From: Tranzscheliella williamsii
Lineage: Eukaryota; Basidiomycota; Ustilaginomycetes; Ustilaginales; Ustilaginaceae
Assembly (NCBI GenBank): GCA_023212725.1
Contig: JALBYF010000030.1
Span: 62,001-126,000, forward strand
DNA: 64,000 nucleotides
Direction of reading: 5' to 3'
Each line of letters starts with the position of its first letter. The first letter of the stretch is position 1. The translations under genes were made by a program, and so were the position numbers. This document shows positions 31,496-42,327 of this stretch, piece after piece. The notes below the pieces were generated by a model. The model made no database searches. It saw nothing but the letters and a program-made list of their open reading frames with translations, and was not told the DNA's origin.

Positions 31496-32628
31496 CTCTG
31501 CTGCTGATGTGATGAACAAGAGGTTGCTTACGGGTCGACCGTGGGCAAGGTTCCATGGTACGGTCAACAGCTACAACCTGATAATCTAGTCTTAGGCGCA
31601 GTTCTGATTGTGAGAGGACCCTGGAACAGGCTGGGAAAGAGGACCGCCTTTGGCGCATTAAAGCATTAGGAACAGCAATAATTCCGACCATAAGCTTTTT
31701 GTTTCGACACTGTAGTAGTTACTAGCGTCCTACAATGAGGCGGTCCACCTCTACGCCATGCTCTTGATGTTGCTTATCCAGTCGGGACATGCGAAAGGGG
31801 GGTCGATGCCTGAGGCAAGAAGAAATCGACACCTTGCAACGCGTGTTCGGAGCAAGCGCATATAAAATGGCAATTCGGATTTGGTGATGGCTGTGCTCAA
31901 TTCCAAGCCGAAGTGGAAGCGCTTCTGCAGATGAATGCCCGCAAAGAGGATTACAAACAGACCTTGCATGCACCTATCCGTGCGCCTGTCGCTGCAGTGC
32001 ACATGCGCCAGGTTACAGCGTAGTTTTCCAGCCCAAGCGTCGCGGGCGCGTATATCCACTTGGTCGTCATCTCTTTACACCATTTCCAACATCATCTCAT
32101 CCTCGCCATTCCCTCGTCCTCTCTCTCCGCGCTCCGACCACTTTTCACTTTCCATCTCATCTCGCCTGACCTGCTCGCATCGAATCCCACTCCCCCGCAA
32201 GCTCTGTTTCCCTTCACGACACGCACTCTGTGCTACTGTCTCCCTTGCCATCTAACACGCCAAAAGACCGGTAATCCACCTGCAACCTTATTCGACCCAC
32301 GCGTCTCTTCCTACGTTCCGTCTCGCATCGTATACGAGCAAGCAATCTCTCCTCTATCTGATATCTTGGCTTACCCCGGAGCATCTACTCCGCCACGTTC
32401 AGTACTTCGCGCGACCGCCACAACTTCAAGTGGCCGCCTCACCGTCAACTGCACCAAGCCTCCTAGACTTTGATTACGCTGCCCGTTACTCTCGGTCGGA
32501 CAGTTCACGTATTCTTTCACATCGCTTCCCTGTGCTTTGGTCACAGTACAAGTGTATGCCATAGCCGATAGCCTTACTCGTTGCAAATCACATCCTCCCA
32601 ACTGCGGCCGAAACGCTCCTGCCGCAAC
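31496..32628. other. Divergent intergenic region, Bin3-type / RRM-like genes
   Basis: About 1.1 kb with no supported gene. The right half (32050-32620) is strongly pyrimidine-rich, like a long 5' leader of the following + strand gene. Confidence 0.45.
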
Positions 32629-33594
32629 ATGTCTGTCTCTTCCGCACTACCACTTCTCTCTCCGTTGGTAACCAAGATCCTCCAACTCTCTGGCTTCCCA
32701 CCTCAACTCAAGACCAGAGACCTGCAGCAGATCTTCGCCGCATACGAGGATGAAAATGGAGGCTACAAGATCAAGTGGGTGGATGATACCACCGCACTTC
32801 TTATCTTTGCCGACGCCGCTACCGCAAAGAAAGCCTATCTGCGTACCATCATGGCTCCCCATGATCAGCTGATCAACGACAATGGCGTCCCCGCTAGCAT
32901 CAAGCCCTATGACAAAGACGATGCGAGCGCCATCATTTCCAGCGTGTCAAACCGACAACGCTCGCGATCAAATGCAGGAGGTGTCTTTGGGAGCCCCACC
33001 AAGCAATCGGCAGAGCTGGTCGCCTCCTTTCCTCCCGACAGTCCTGCCAAGCCGCTCAGAGGCCACGCGCACAGCTCGTCCGTGGGCCGGGTGTTCGGCC
33101 ATCGGCGGCAACAAAGCGGGTCGAACCCAAATCTGCCGCCCAAGCCTGTTGCGGCTGCGCTGTTCGATGCTGCCAACGGCGGACCGTCCCCCGCCAACCG
33201 TGTCCTGGCTGGTGTCGACACCCTCAGTGGCATAGCTGGTCTACCAGCAAATCCTGTCGCAGCTGTCGCCGGAGCAAAAAGCCCGAATGAGCCGAGCAGG
33301 ATGGCACGCAATGGCAGCAACGACGACGCTACATCGGATGGTCTGGACTCTGAGCTGGCAAGGTTGTCGCTTCAGCGCAATGGCAACACCAAATCGGCAG
33401 TCGACGCTAATGTTGACCGGCTCATGGGGCCGCCCCTTTCCCTTCCAGGCAACGTCCGAGCGAACGAAAACGGCAAGGGCGGTCTCAGCGCCCGGCTTCC
33501 CAACATGGCGAGATCAGCTACCACCAGTAGCTCATCTTCCTCGGTTGGTGACAGCCGGACCACCACGCCGCAGCCCGCGACTCCCGTCGGATGA
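32629..33594 (+). CDS. RRM-like (R3HCC1-type) domain protein
   Basis: A 321-residue protein from the ATG at 32629 (MSVSSALPLL). Residues about 18-85 resemble the degenerate RRM of R3HCC1-type proteins. They contain ILQLSGFPPQLKTRDLQQIF, then AAYEDENGGYKIKWVDDTT, and ALLIFADAATAKKAYL, in beta-alpha-beta-beta-alpha order. The rest is Ser/Pro/Asn-rich and disordered, with SPTKQ and RQRSRSN motifs. The usual R3H domain is not visible. A role in RNA or mRNA regulation is inferred from the fold only. The frame from 32581 lacks an ATG before 32629. Confidence 0.7.
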   Translation: MSVSSALPLLSPLVTKILQLSGFPPQLKTRDLQQIFAAYEDENGGYKIKWVDDTTALLIFADAATAKKAYLRTIMAPHDQLINDNGVPASIKPYDKDDASAIISSVSNRQRSRSNAGGVFGSPTKQSAELVASFPPDSPAKPLRGHAHSSSVGRVFGHRRQQSGSNPNLPPKPVAAALFDAANGGPSPANRVLAGVDTLSGIAGLPANPVAAVAGAKSPNEPSRMARNGSNDDATSDGLDSELARLSLQRNGNTKSAVDANVDRLMGPPLSLPGNVRANENGKGGLSARLPNMARSATTSSSSSSVGDSRTTTPQPATPVG

Positions 33595-33986
33595 GGCACG
33601 GCCCGCACAGCCCAGTCCACTGCACTCTCAGTCTCCACAACAGGAATCATACGAAGCACCGCGCTCCTCGAGCATTGCAAGCCTCACGCCCTCATTCTCT
33701 TTGCACTTAGTCATACATCTGGACCGCCCACCTGGCCCGTCCTCGTGTCCCATTGCCTGTTGATCCCACTCAGGGCATCCCGTCTTTGCCAAGCAGTATA
33801 CCGTTCATCATGTCTCCTCCGCTTGTGTCGTTCGAGGCGAGGTTCAGCGGGTTACGCTTTCCTTTGGTCGGCACCGTATGGCATTTCGTCCGAGTGACTA
33901 GTGCTGTGGAAGCAGCGGCGGCTGGGGGTGAGGGGGTGTGCGGCGCGGTGGCACGGCCGCGATGTGGGCTGCGGAAGCGGCGCGCG
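33595..33986. other. Convergent 3' flanks
   Basis: A short noncoding stretch between the RRM-like gene (+) and Rsm22 (-). G-rich on the + strand near 33915-33985, so C-rich relative to the Rsm22 transcript. Confidence 0.45.
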
Positions 33987-36917
33987 TCAGTGTCCGAACA
34001 TCTGCTCGTCCCAGTCGCCTCTGGACTTCTTGCGGGACGAGCGGCGGACCTTCTTCGGGGGTGTTTGCAGAACGCTCGTGAAGCCGCCGTCGGCGTCGTT
34101 GGCGGCGGCGTCGAACGCAGTGTCGGCAGGTATGTGGCGGTGCGATAGGTCGGTGGGGACGTTGGGGAGCCGCGCATGACCGCCCTTCGACCTGGACGCC
34201 CCGGGCTGCTCCCACTTGTTGGCATAGTTGATGTTCAGCCGTTTCTGCTGCTTCTTGGTGGGCGTCACCAGGTTCGGCGAGATCAGGCGGAAGTTGGCAT
34301 CGGTGCGGGGCGCGTGCGCCGCGACCTTGCTCGGCGCGTCGGCCGCATCGTCGGCCGCATCGTCGTCCATATCGTCGTACAGCTCCCGCAGCACGTCTTC
34401 TGCATCTTCTCCCTCCGCCAGTCCTACGACCTGGACCCCCTTCTGCGCCTTCCCGCCAGCGCCTTTGCCGTACAGCTTGCTGGGGGCGCGCAGCACGAGC
34501 TTGCTCTCCAGCTCCTCGGCACTGCAGTCCGGGTGTTGGTATTCGAGCGCCGTGACAGGGTTGAGTGCTCGTACCACGCTCTTGGAGCGCGGCGGATGGG
34601 GGAAGAGATCTCCCCACTTGGACTTGCGCGCGTCCTGGTAGGCCTGCTTGCCTGCCGCTCGCGAGATGGTGAAGCGCTCGATGTTGCCGGTGGCGCAGCA
34701 GGCGTCGAACGTCACATGGCCGCCCTTTTTAAGTGGCGACTTGATCAAGCGCGGCCAGGAGTACGACTCCAGGCGCATGGCGGCCTCGGAGGCAGGCGAC
34801 GGGGCAGGCACCGAGATGTCTTCCACCTCGTCCGCATCGGACAACCCATCGACATGCGTAGCAGCGGCGGTGGCAGGCACTCGCACCGATGTGATGAGCG
34901 CATCAATCTGCTCTGCCGAGAGCTGATCCGTGCTGGCTTCGCCCGACGAGCCCGCCATCTGCGCCTTGAGTGCATCCGGCAGACACTTGAGCATCTCTTG
35001 CAGCGCCGCCTCGTCCGACATCTCACCATCGCCAGGCATGCCTAGCTGCGGCGACGCTTCGCGCTCAGCCGACTCGGGCGCGTCCAGGGCATCCTCGGCT
35101 TTAATCTCTTGCAGCAGCCGCCGTTCCTTGCTCGCCTGCTTGGCGCTTCGTATGAGGTCAAGAATGCCAGTCTTGGTCTGCGCAGCGTCGGCCTTCAAAC
35201 CGTCGAGGACAGCATCGAGCTCGACTCCTCCGTTCCCTTCAGCGACCCGTCGATCCGCCTCCGCAGCCAGAGTCGGGCGGGTTCCGCGCCTGACCACAAC
35301 GTAGCTGTAACCGATGGTTTCCTCACCCTGAGTCGAGTGTTTCGTCTTCCGTAGGAAGTCTGGTGTTCGGTATCTTGCGGTGAATCCACAAATGTCCTTG
35401 CTTCTGCTCGGGTTGCCCGTGTACGCTCTGGCGCCGACAGCCGAAACAACGGAGGAGTTGAGGGCGAAAGGATGCAGGAGAGGGCACGGCTTGTCGTGCG
35501 AGCACGGCGCAACGACATGAGCCCCGCCGTCGGCCGCTTTGCCGATCTGCAACAGCTGCGCACGCGCAGACGCTACGCTGGCAAAGCCGCGCGGTGTCGC
35601 CTGGTCGATCACCACAATCACCTCGGCGCCCGAATCCCACATAGCCTGCACAGCTTCGACACGATTCGCGTCGCTCGTCATCAAACTGAGCGCGAAGGCG
35701 GACAAGGCTAGTGTCTGGTATCCCTGCGTGTCGACCCCGTTTGTTGCAAGCGGAACAGATTGGAAAGTTTTCTGAACGGAAGACATCTCAGGTTGTTGGC
35801 CCTGAAATTGCTCTAAGAAAGGCTCTGCATCCTGCTCTTCGAGATCTTGCTCGGTCCCGCTCTCGTCAAGTGCCTCCGACTCTTGCTCGTAAAGTGTCAG
35901 ACCATCCAGCTCGATAACTTCTCCTCCCTCTTTCGTCCTTGGCGCCGCAGCGGCATGCCTGCGGTCGACAGGGGAGACGCCCGACGAGGAACCCTCAGCA
36001 ATTTTTTTGCCGCTCTTCAATAGGTTAGGGCGTCGGTCGAAGCCGTGATAATGCTTAAGGGCCGGAGTAGTTTCCATGCCTTGGTCCTGGAACACTCTTG
36101 ACGCTGCCCAGAGACCTTCGCCCGCAGCACAGTCGAAGTCAAGGACTGTGTGGGGAAGCCATGTCTTCAGCGGATTAGGATCGTCTTCTGAGCCAGGTAG
36201 ATTCGGTGAAGAGAGGCGTTGCCGAACCTCTGCAAGGACAGAAAGAATGGCGGCATATCTCCTTGGAGAAACTGTGGCAAGGTGCAAAAGGGAGGAACGC
36301 TTGGGTGGGATGTGTGCTGCTTCGGCGAGATGCTCCTGAGGATCGGTGAGGTGGGCGAGCTTGAGATGGTCCACCCGGAGCAGCTTAGGGTCGCCTGAAG
36401 CTGCTATGAGCTGAGATATAGCCCACTGCACATAGTCTGGCATGTATATGGATGCTAACGACGCACTGTTCGACGTAGCATAGTACTCCTCCTCACCTTC
36501 TTCGGCGTCGACAAGCGTGGTCGAGGATGATTTGGCCGACCCTGGTGCAGGAAAGCTGGTATGGCGACTCGCGCCAAAAAGCGCTGCTCTTGAGCGCCTT
36601 GCTTGCGATGAGCTCAGATTGAGATGAAAATCTGAGTGGGTGTGTTGCAGCGACAGCCGGTAGAGGGTGTCCGCCTGCTTATTCGCATGGTGGGAGGGGA
36701 ACGCTGGCCCAACCAGTGGCTCTCCTTCGGCGGCAATGCGCTGAGAGAAAATGTCGGACGCTTCAGCAGCATTGGCTAACGTTGCAGCTCTAGAGTCGTC
36801 CGAATGGGACGACGACGCCAGGTGCCTTTGCCCCAGGACGCTGTGTCGTGCGGATGGAAGTGCAGGATGGAATTTCGCCACCCGTAGTATGGTCTGCTCT
36901 TGACGAAGAAGTTTCAT
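33987..36917 (-). CDS. RSM22: Rsm22/METTL17-type mitochondrial ribosome assembly factor
   Basis: Methyltransferase-like protein of the mitochondrial small subunit (yeast Rsm22, human METTL17), needed for small-subunit maturation. It starts at 36917 (MKLLRQEQTILRVAKFHP) with a presequence-like, Arg-containing N-terminus. Landmarks include YMPDYVQWAISQLIAASGD (about 150-170) and the SAM-fold strand VLDFDCAAGEGLWA. A Cys cluster PCSHDKPCPLLHPF lies near 470-482, in the region that binds an Fe-S cluster in METTL17. Then come FTARYRTPDFLRKTKHSTQ, GYSYVVVRRG, and late Cys residues in FDACCATGNIERFTISRA. At 976 residues it is much longer than yeast Rsm22 (about 630), through acidic, low-complexity insertions and a basic tail. 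The whole region is one open frame. Confidence 0.88.
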   Translation of the reverse strand: MKLLRQEQTILRVAKFHPALPSARHSVLGQRHLASSSHSDDSRAATLANAAEASDIFSQRIAAEGEPLVGPAFPSHHANKQADTLYRLSLQHTHSDFHLNLSSSQARRSRAALFGASRHTSFPAPGSAKSSSTTLVDAEEGEEEYYATSNSASLASIYMPDYVQWAISQLIAASGDPKLLRVDHLKLAHLTDPQEHLAEAAHIPPKRSSLLHLATVSPRRYAAILSVLAEVRQRLSSPNLPGSEDDPNPLKTWLPHTVLDFDCAAGEGLWAASRVFQDQGMETTPALKHYHGFDRRPNLLKSGKKIAEGSSSGVSPVDRRHAAAAPRTKEGGEVIELDGLTLYEQESEALDESGTEQDLEEQDAEPFLEQFQGQQPEMSSVQKTFQSVPLATNGVDTQGYQTLALSAFALSLMTSDANRVEAVQAMWDSGAEVIVVIDQATPRGFASVASARAQLLQIGKAADGGAHVVAPCSHDKPCPLLHPFALNSSVVSAVGARAYTGNPSRSKDICGFTARYRTPDFLRKTKHSTQGEETIGYSYVVVRRGTRPTLAAEADRRVAEGNGGVELDAVLDGLKADAAQTKTGILDLIRSAKQASKERRLLQEIKAEDALDAPESAEREASPQLGMPGDGEMSDEAALQEMLKCLPDALKAQMAGSSGEASTDQLSAEQIDALITSVRVPATAAATHVDGLSDADEVEDISVPAPSPASEAAMRLESYSWPRLIKSPLKKGGHVTFDACCATGNIERFTISRAAGKQAYQDARKSKWGDLFPHPPRSKSVVRALNPVTALEYQHPDCSAEELESKLVLRAPSKLYGKGAGGKAQKGVQVVGLAEGEDAEDVLRELYDDMDDDAADDAADAPSKVAAHAPRTDANFRLISPNLVTPTKKQQKRLNINYANKWEQPGASRSKGGHARLPNVPTDLSHRHIPADTAFDAAANDADGGFTSVLQTPPKKVRRSSRKKSRGDWDEQMFGH

Positions 36918-37346
36918 GCCGGTCCCAGGACCTAAGTCGTCGCTGTCCAGACGGTGTAGGCTCGCCGATAACCTTCACTGCTTAAGCCTAGCGTAATCTG
37001 GATGATGATATGGGACGAAACAGCGGACAAGCTAATAGACGAGGGGCAGTGGGAGAAAAAGTATGGTGGAGGCATTGGCAGACTGGTGAAGCCGCTTCTT
37101 CTCTAAAAATTCACTCACACTTCTTCTAAGCGCAAAGGCGCAGCGTTGGACCCTGAATTCATAATCTCAACACCGACAAATCACAACCGTCGACTTACAA
37201 CTCATAATTACTGAATCGGCAGCTGAGTTCTCCTTCCATCTCTTTGTTTTCATCCATCCACCTTCGACATTCCCACAAGCTCTCCGAAGCTAGACTCGTA
37301 TGACCTCTGTCAGCCGAGCGGAGCCGGAGCGACACCTTCTGCGACC
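36918..37346. promoter_or_regulatory. Divergent promoter region, RSM22 / IMA1
   Basis: No gene is seen. The right side from about 37200 is pyrimidine-rich and leads into the uORF and start of the Ima1-type gene. Confidence 0.4.
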
Positions 37347-37370
37347 ATGGGTAGTGACAGCCTGAAGTGA
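37347..37370 (+). other. Upstream ORF (MGSDSLK) before IMA1
   Basis: An ATG in strong context (ACCATGG) opens a 7-codon frame MGSDSLK that stops with TGA two bases before the main ATG at 37373. This layout would favour control by termination and reinitiation. Use in vivo depends on the transcription start, which is not visible. Confidence 0.45.
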
Positions 37371-37372
37371 CC

Positions 37373-39253
37373 ATGTGGAGATCCCTACTACCTGGTCGGC
37401 GGGCTACCTCTTATTCGGAGCAGGAATGCTACTTCTGCCGGACTACGAGCGTCATTCTTCCTCCTTACGCCCCATCGGGGTCTGCTTCTGATAATGGCCG
37501 GAATCTTCAGAGCGAAGGTCATCCATCTCCTCGGCGTTCCGATTCGCCTTCGTGCTCAAATCTGACCATTTCGACCGGTTCTCCCCGCAACTGGTTCTGC
37601 TCCAGCTGTCACTGCCAGAACACCAGCACAGATAATGGGCAGCCTGCAGATCTGTATCTGCGCCCTATGTGGGACGAACAGTGGAACCGGGACCGGCTCC
37701 AGCTCGCACAACATACCCGTCCCAGTCCCGTTGGGTCCAGTATTCTCCAGGGACGCTCCCAAGGTAATGGTGCTGACGCACTGCTGTCGACCAGCCAGGA
37801 CCGCTCTTTGTTCTGTCACACGTGCCAGACAAATCAGACACTGCTTGTACATCTGCTGGCTGATTATCTCCCTGACGAAGGTCATCCTGAATACCAAGCA
37901 AAGCTCGATAAGCTACCGGAATATCGAGCTTCGATCTCCGCACGGTATCCCGCTGTCTGCGCAGATTGTGCTCCCAAGGTGCAGCGCCGAGTCTCGGAGA
38001 CGGACCAGTTTGCCCGAAGCTGGAGTATGGGCAAGTGGCTTGGCCTGAAGCAGAGATCGACTGGAGAAGATAGCACGCCTCACTTCGAGTCACGTCAAGA
38101 CCACGGGCATGGAAGTGCAGGCAGCATCAGTATCGACAACCAACGTCGTCAGCAAAGAACAACGACGAACAAACGCCATTCACCTTCATACTATGGGTTT
38201 ATTCTTTCGACGGTCAACTTCGCGACTGTCAATATGGTAATCTGGCTCTTTTATCTCAGCTCAGCAGTCTGGCCGGCGCATGTGATAGCTGCTCTAGACT
38301 GGAACTCGACAACGTACCACACTGAACCTGTTGTACTGTCTTCGGCGTACATCGTGATCGGCAGCGGTCTGGCGGTGTTCATGCTTGGACGGGCCTCAAC
38401 ATATGATCCGACCGCCAACAGAGTAGAGAAGGCAAGATTTCGCAACATCCGGCCGCGTGTATCCGGGCTTGAAACGTGGAGAAGCATCCAGCTGGCGTTC
38501 TTCCGGCTCCGCTGCTGCATCATGACCTTCATCCTGCTCGGTGTTGTCAGTCCCGATTCATTGCAGCGCTGTATTCGTGCAGCAGGTTTACTTGTTCGGT
38601 CGAACTCAGGCAGGGCGCTGTTAGCTAAGCTAGCAATGTCTGTCCTCGCAATCGAGCTGTTAGGCACAGCAGTCACAGCTTTCCGTATCAGCTTGGAGAT
38701 GCCACCAGAGCTCCGGCTTGTGTCTGAGCCCATCATCGGCCCCGCCTCGCTTGCACATGACAGTCGAAGCCAGCAGGACGGTCTGCTGGATGGCCTCACT
38801 CTGGATGATCTCCGTTCTCCGACTAGCAGCAGAAGCAGAAGCACGAATATGGCGATCACTACCAATGATAATCCGGCATCGACGATCTCATGGGCCCGAG
38901 AGTCTCGTCCGAGGGGCCGCGATGCGGATGGCGACGCGATTATGGAAGACATGACGCTGCAAGAACGCCGCACTTCGCACTCGTCCGCCTGTTCCGACGA
39001 TTTGTCCACTCTAGTAAGTCAAACCGATTGGTCTGCGCGGAATGGGGCCTCTGCCACGTCATCGCGGCATCAGGCCAGCGCCGCTGCCTACAACTTTCAG
39101 CTCGGCCCGCAACGATTCTGGGAACCCGAAAGACCGACGGGACTCGAGGAGGTCTTTGGCAAATCCATCCGGCTGGAGGATGAGCCCGCTGATCAGCGAA
39201 ACCGCAGCAAGGCCGACACTGGCAAGTGGAGCCAGTGGTTCGGCTTTTCTTGA
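37373..39253 (+). CDS. IMA1: Ima1/Samp1-type inner nuclear membrane protein
   Basis: Fungal Ima1 (human Samp1/TMEM201), an inner nuclear membrane protein that links chromatin and the LINC complex. It has 626 residues from the ATG at 37373 (MWRSLLPGRR). The Ima1 N-terminal domain carries four CxxC pairs: CYFC (19-22), CSSC, CHTC and CADC. These probably bind zinc. Between them lie the family phrases LRPMWDEQWNRDRLQLAQ, TNQTLLVHLLADYLPDEG, HPEYQAKLDKLPEYRASI and SARYPAVC. Four hydrophobic segments follow (about 275-460), including FATVNMVIWLFYLSSAVW, YIVIGSGLAVFMLG, CIMTFILLGVVS and LAMSVLAIELLGTAV. The C-terminal third is Ser/Arg-rich, ending WSQWFGFS, a short motif at the end of fungal Ima1-like proteins by my recollection. 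Confidence 0.88.
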   Translation: MWRSLLPGRRATSYSEQECYFCRTTSVILPPYAPSGSASDNGRNLQSEGHPSPRRSDSPSCSNLTISTGSPRNWFCSSCHCQNTSTDNGQPADLYLRPMWDEQWNRDRLQLAQHTRPSPVGSSILQGRSQGNGADALLSTSQDRSLFCHTCQTNQTLLVHLLADYLPDEGHPEYQAKLDKLPEYRASISARYPAVCADCAPKVQRRVSETDQFARSWSMGKWLGLKQRSTGEDSTPHFESRQDHGHGSAGSISIDNQRRQQRTTTNKRHSPSYYGFILSTVNFATVNMVIWLFYLSSAVWPAHVIAALDWNSTTYHTEPVVLSSAYIVIGSGLAVFMLGRASTYDPTANRVEKARFRNIRPRVSGLETWRSIQLAFFRLRCCIMTFILLGVVSPDSLQRCIRAAGLLVRSNSGRALLAKLAMSVLAIELLGTAVTAFRISLEMPPELRLVSEPIIGPASLAHDSRSQQDGLLDGLTLDDLRSPTSSRSRSTNMAITTNDNPASTISWARESRPRGRDADGDAIMEDMTLQERRTSHSSACSDDLSTLVSQTDWSARNGASATSSRHQASAAAYNFQLGPQRFWEPERPTGLEEVFGKSIRLEDEPADQRNRSKADTGKWSQWFGFS

Positions 39254-39967
39254 TCTGTCTCCGTCGTTCATAGCCAACTCTCGCCCTCTCTCGCTTTGTG
39301 CGAATAGCGCGGCCCCATTTCTGCGCAGTTCACGTCGTGCATGACAGAATCTGACAACGGGTTAAGTCACAATAATTCACGATATTCACTTTGCGTTTTC
39401 CCGCGCGGTTGCATGAGATGTGAGTGCGGCTTTATTATTGGAAGGAATAATTCGGAGGAGAGCGGAGGAGAACGGAAGGGCGCTATGTTGAGATGTCGCT
39501 CAAGTATTGCCGGTGAGTGAGAATGTGAATGGTCAAGCTCCCTATCCTGGCCGCTAGCGTGGTACCAACATCAAGCAAGGCGTGCATTTTCACCTCTTCT
39601 TCGGTCAGGTAAAGGTGCCATGTGAAGCATACTCCAGTCCTGCAAGAATCTGTCCTCTTCACCTCCTATCCCAACCGCAAAGCAACATCACGGTCATGTT
39701 CAAGAGCACAATGTGATTGTTGTGATTGAGTCGTTGTTGGGGAACTGTGCTGTGATGTGATGTGATGCGTGGGTGTGTGCGTATCGGACGGCTGCGAAGG
39801 GGGAAAATCATCGGACGCTAGGAATCGGTCGAGCGGGCTTATGCTAGCCCTGCCGTTCCGTCCGAAAGTGGGCGGGCTGTTTTAGATCTTTCTTGCCTCA
39901 GCTTCGTCACCTCCTCTCGACCCGCCTCCTTCTGTTCGCCACTGCCATCAGCTCAAACACGGTCAAT
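39254..39967. other. Intergenic region between IMA1 and fumarase
   Basis: No gene is seen. It contains TGTGATTG/TGTGATG-rich simple sequence near 39710-39780 and a uORF-like ATG at 39841 that stops at 39885. Confidence 0.4.
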
Positions 39968-42141
39968 ATGGTCGCCCGATCCGTCGCTCTCCGCAACCTT
40001 GCCAGGGTAAGTACCATCGCTATCCAACCGCTTGCTCAGGAGCCAGAAGGAAGGAGAAAGCGGCGAGCAAAAAGTTGGAATCCATTCTTCCCGCCCATTT
40101 TCCGCAATCTAACGCTGGGCCGTGGCACGCTGCGACAGGGCGGATGGGCCGACTGCAAGGTCATCTGAACCGATCGCATCAGCCAGCCGAGCACATCCAA
40201 TTCGCTCAACTTCGCCATGCCACATATCGGAAGAGACCGAACATCGGTGGCTGTCTCGACGGTCTGGTGAGCGGGCAGTCGGCCGGAAAGACCCATCTGC
40301 TCACATCGGAGAGATGCGGGCGTGATACCCACCGATGCGGTTCGAGAAGCGGAGCACCAAGCAGGAACTGTTGCGCATCAGCTGCTTTGCTTGCCTGGGA
40401 TATTTGTGTTTATCAGGTCTAATAGCATGTCGAGGAACGGGACTATGCCCGATTCTTTGATTTCTCCTGATGTGGTCATTGTATCACCGACGCCGCTAGA
40501 TCATCTGCCTTCTAGCTTTTGACCATCCGCCTGCTAGCTTTTGACCATCTGGCTTCTCGCTTTTGACCATCATCTGTGTCTTGCGTCGAGCTCTTCGCTT
40601 ACCATATTCTCCCTTGCCTACTACCAACGTCGCAGGGCTCGGCCAGAGTCGCCCCTCGCATCGCCGTCGCATCCGCCGTCCCCGCTGTGTCTCGACGAGG
40701 TCTTGCTTCCTCGGCCATTGCCATGTCGCAGGGAAAGTTCCGGTCCGAAAGGGACACTTTCGGTCCTCTTGAGGTTCCTGCTGACCGATACTGGGGCGCC
40801 CAGACGCAGCGTTCTCTTCAGAACTTTGATATCGGCGGACCTCAGGAGCGTATGCCCGAGCCGTTGATCGAGGCATTCGGTGTGCTCAAGAAGGCCGCCG
40901 CTACGGTCAACAAAGGTTTCGGTCTTGATCCCAAGGTCGCTGATGCCATCTGCCAGGCAGCCGACGAGGTGATTGCCGGCAAGCTCCATAGCCACTTCCC
41001 TCTTGTCGTCTTCCAGACAGGCTCAGGCACGCAGACCAACATGAACGTGAACGAGGTCATCAGCAACCGAGCCATCGAGATTCTCGGCGGCGAGCTAGGA
41101 TCGAAGAAGCCCGTTCACCCCAACGACCATGTCAACATGTCCCAGTCTTCGAACGACACCTTCCCCACCGCCATGCACGTGGCCTCGGTCACCCAGATCA
41201 CCAAGTCGCTCATCCCGGCGCTGGAGGAGCTCAAGGCCGCCCTCGACGCAAAGCGAGCCGAGTTTGACGACATCATCAAGATCGGCCGCACCCACCTCCA
41301 GGACGCTACTCCCTTGACTCTGGGTCAGGAATTCTCCGGATATGTCAAGCAGGTGGAGAACAGCATCGAGCGCGTCAAGGCGGTTCTCCCGCGGCTCTCG
41401 CAACTTGCCCAGGGTGGTACCGCCGTCGGTACGGGTCTAAACACCTACATTGGCTTCGACAAGAAGGTGGCCGACGAGATCTCCAACATCACCGGTCTCG
41501 CTTTCGAGACGGCACCCAACAAGTTCGAGGCATTGGCCGCCCACGATGCCATCGTTGAGGCCTCGGGTGCTCTCAACACGATTGCCGTCTCGTTTATGAA
41601 GATCGCCAACGACATCCGTTACCTCGGCTCCGGTCCGCGATGTGGTCTCGGCGAGCTGAGCCTGCCCGAGAACGAACCCGGCTCTTCGATCATGCCGGGC
41701 AAGGTGAATCCTACCCAGTGCGAGGCGCTGACCATGGTTGCGGCGCAGGTGATTGGCAACAACACCACCATCTCGGTCGCCGGCTCGTACGGCCAGTTTG
41801 AGCTGAATGTTTTCAAGCCGGTTCTGATCAAGAACCTGCTCCAGTCCATCCGGCTGCTGGCCGACGGCGCGCGCTCCTTCACCAAGAACTGCGTCGTGGG
41901 CATCGAGGCCAACCGCGAGAACATCAACAAGATCCTCAACGAGTCGCTCATGCTCGCCACCATCCTCAACTCGCATCTCGGCTACGACAACGTCGCCGCC
42001 GCCGCCAAGAAGGCGCACAAGGAGGGCACCAAGCTCATCGACGCCACCGTCGCCCTCGGCTTCCTCTCCGAGGAAGAGTTCAAGAAAATCGTCCGCCCCG
42101 AGTTCATGCTCGGCCCCACCGAGTACAAGCCCAAGAACTGA
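39968..42141 (+). CDS. FUM1: Class II fumarase (two exons, mitochondrial presequence)
   Basis: Fumarate hydratase (fumarate to malate; TCA cycle, plus a cytosolic role in DNA damage response). Exon 1 is 39968-40006 ([13 protein letters not shown]) and exon 2 is 40636-42141, separated by a 629-nt GTAAGT...CAG intron. The product is 514 residues. The combined N-terminus, including [17 protein letters not shown] and VSRRGLASS, is a typical mitochondrial presequence. The mature enzyme begins near [14 protein letters not shown] at 40723. Conserved blocks are [53 protein letters not shown] and the fumarase signature [15 protein letters not shown] (about 362-376). Length and motifs are complete. The Met at 40723 could provide a cytosolic form. 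Confidence 0.95.
40512..40577 (+). repeat. Three 22-bp tandem repeats in the fumarase intron
   Basis: Units begin at 40512, 40534 and 40556, each with a CTAGCTTTTGACCATC-like core (the third begins CTCGC). A shortened, degenerate fourth copy may lie just upstream (about 40496-40511). The array ends about 58 bases before the splice acceptor. TTGAC within each unit resembles a branch-point sequence. Confidence 0.85.
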
Positions 42142-42327
42142 TCGCTAGCGACGCAGCAGCACGCTTCTGTACCTAGTCGCCATGTCACGACCGCAGTCAC
42201 AACTACAGTCACAGTCACAATACCTCAACGGGTTGCCAGTGTGACGGCTTCCGGCCAGAAATGGATAGTAATACACGGGAAGCGGTGGCGCGGAGTAGGC
42301 ACGGGCTTGGGGTGATTGGAGAAGAGT

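Noticed and set aside
34176..35045. 289-codon + strand frame opposite RSM22
   Set aside because: Low-complexity Arg/Leu-rich translation lying wholly within the conserved Rsm22 frame.
41437..42018. 193-codon frame antisense to fumarase
   Set aside because: Lies inside the conserved fumarase exon; no family features.
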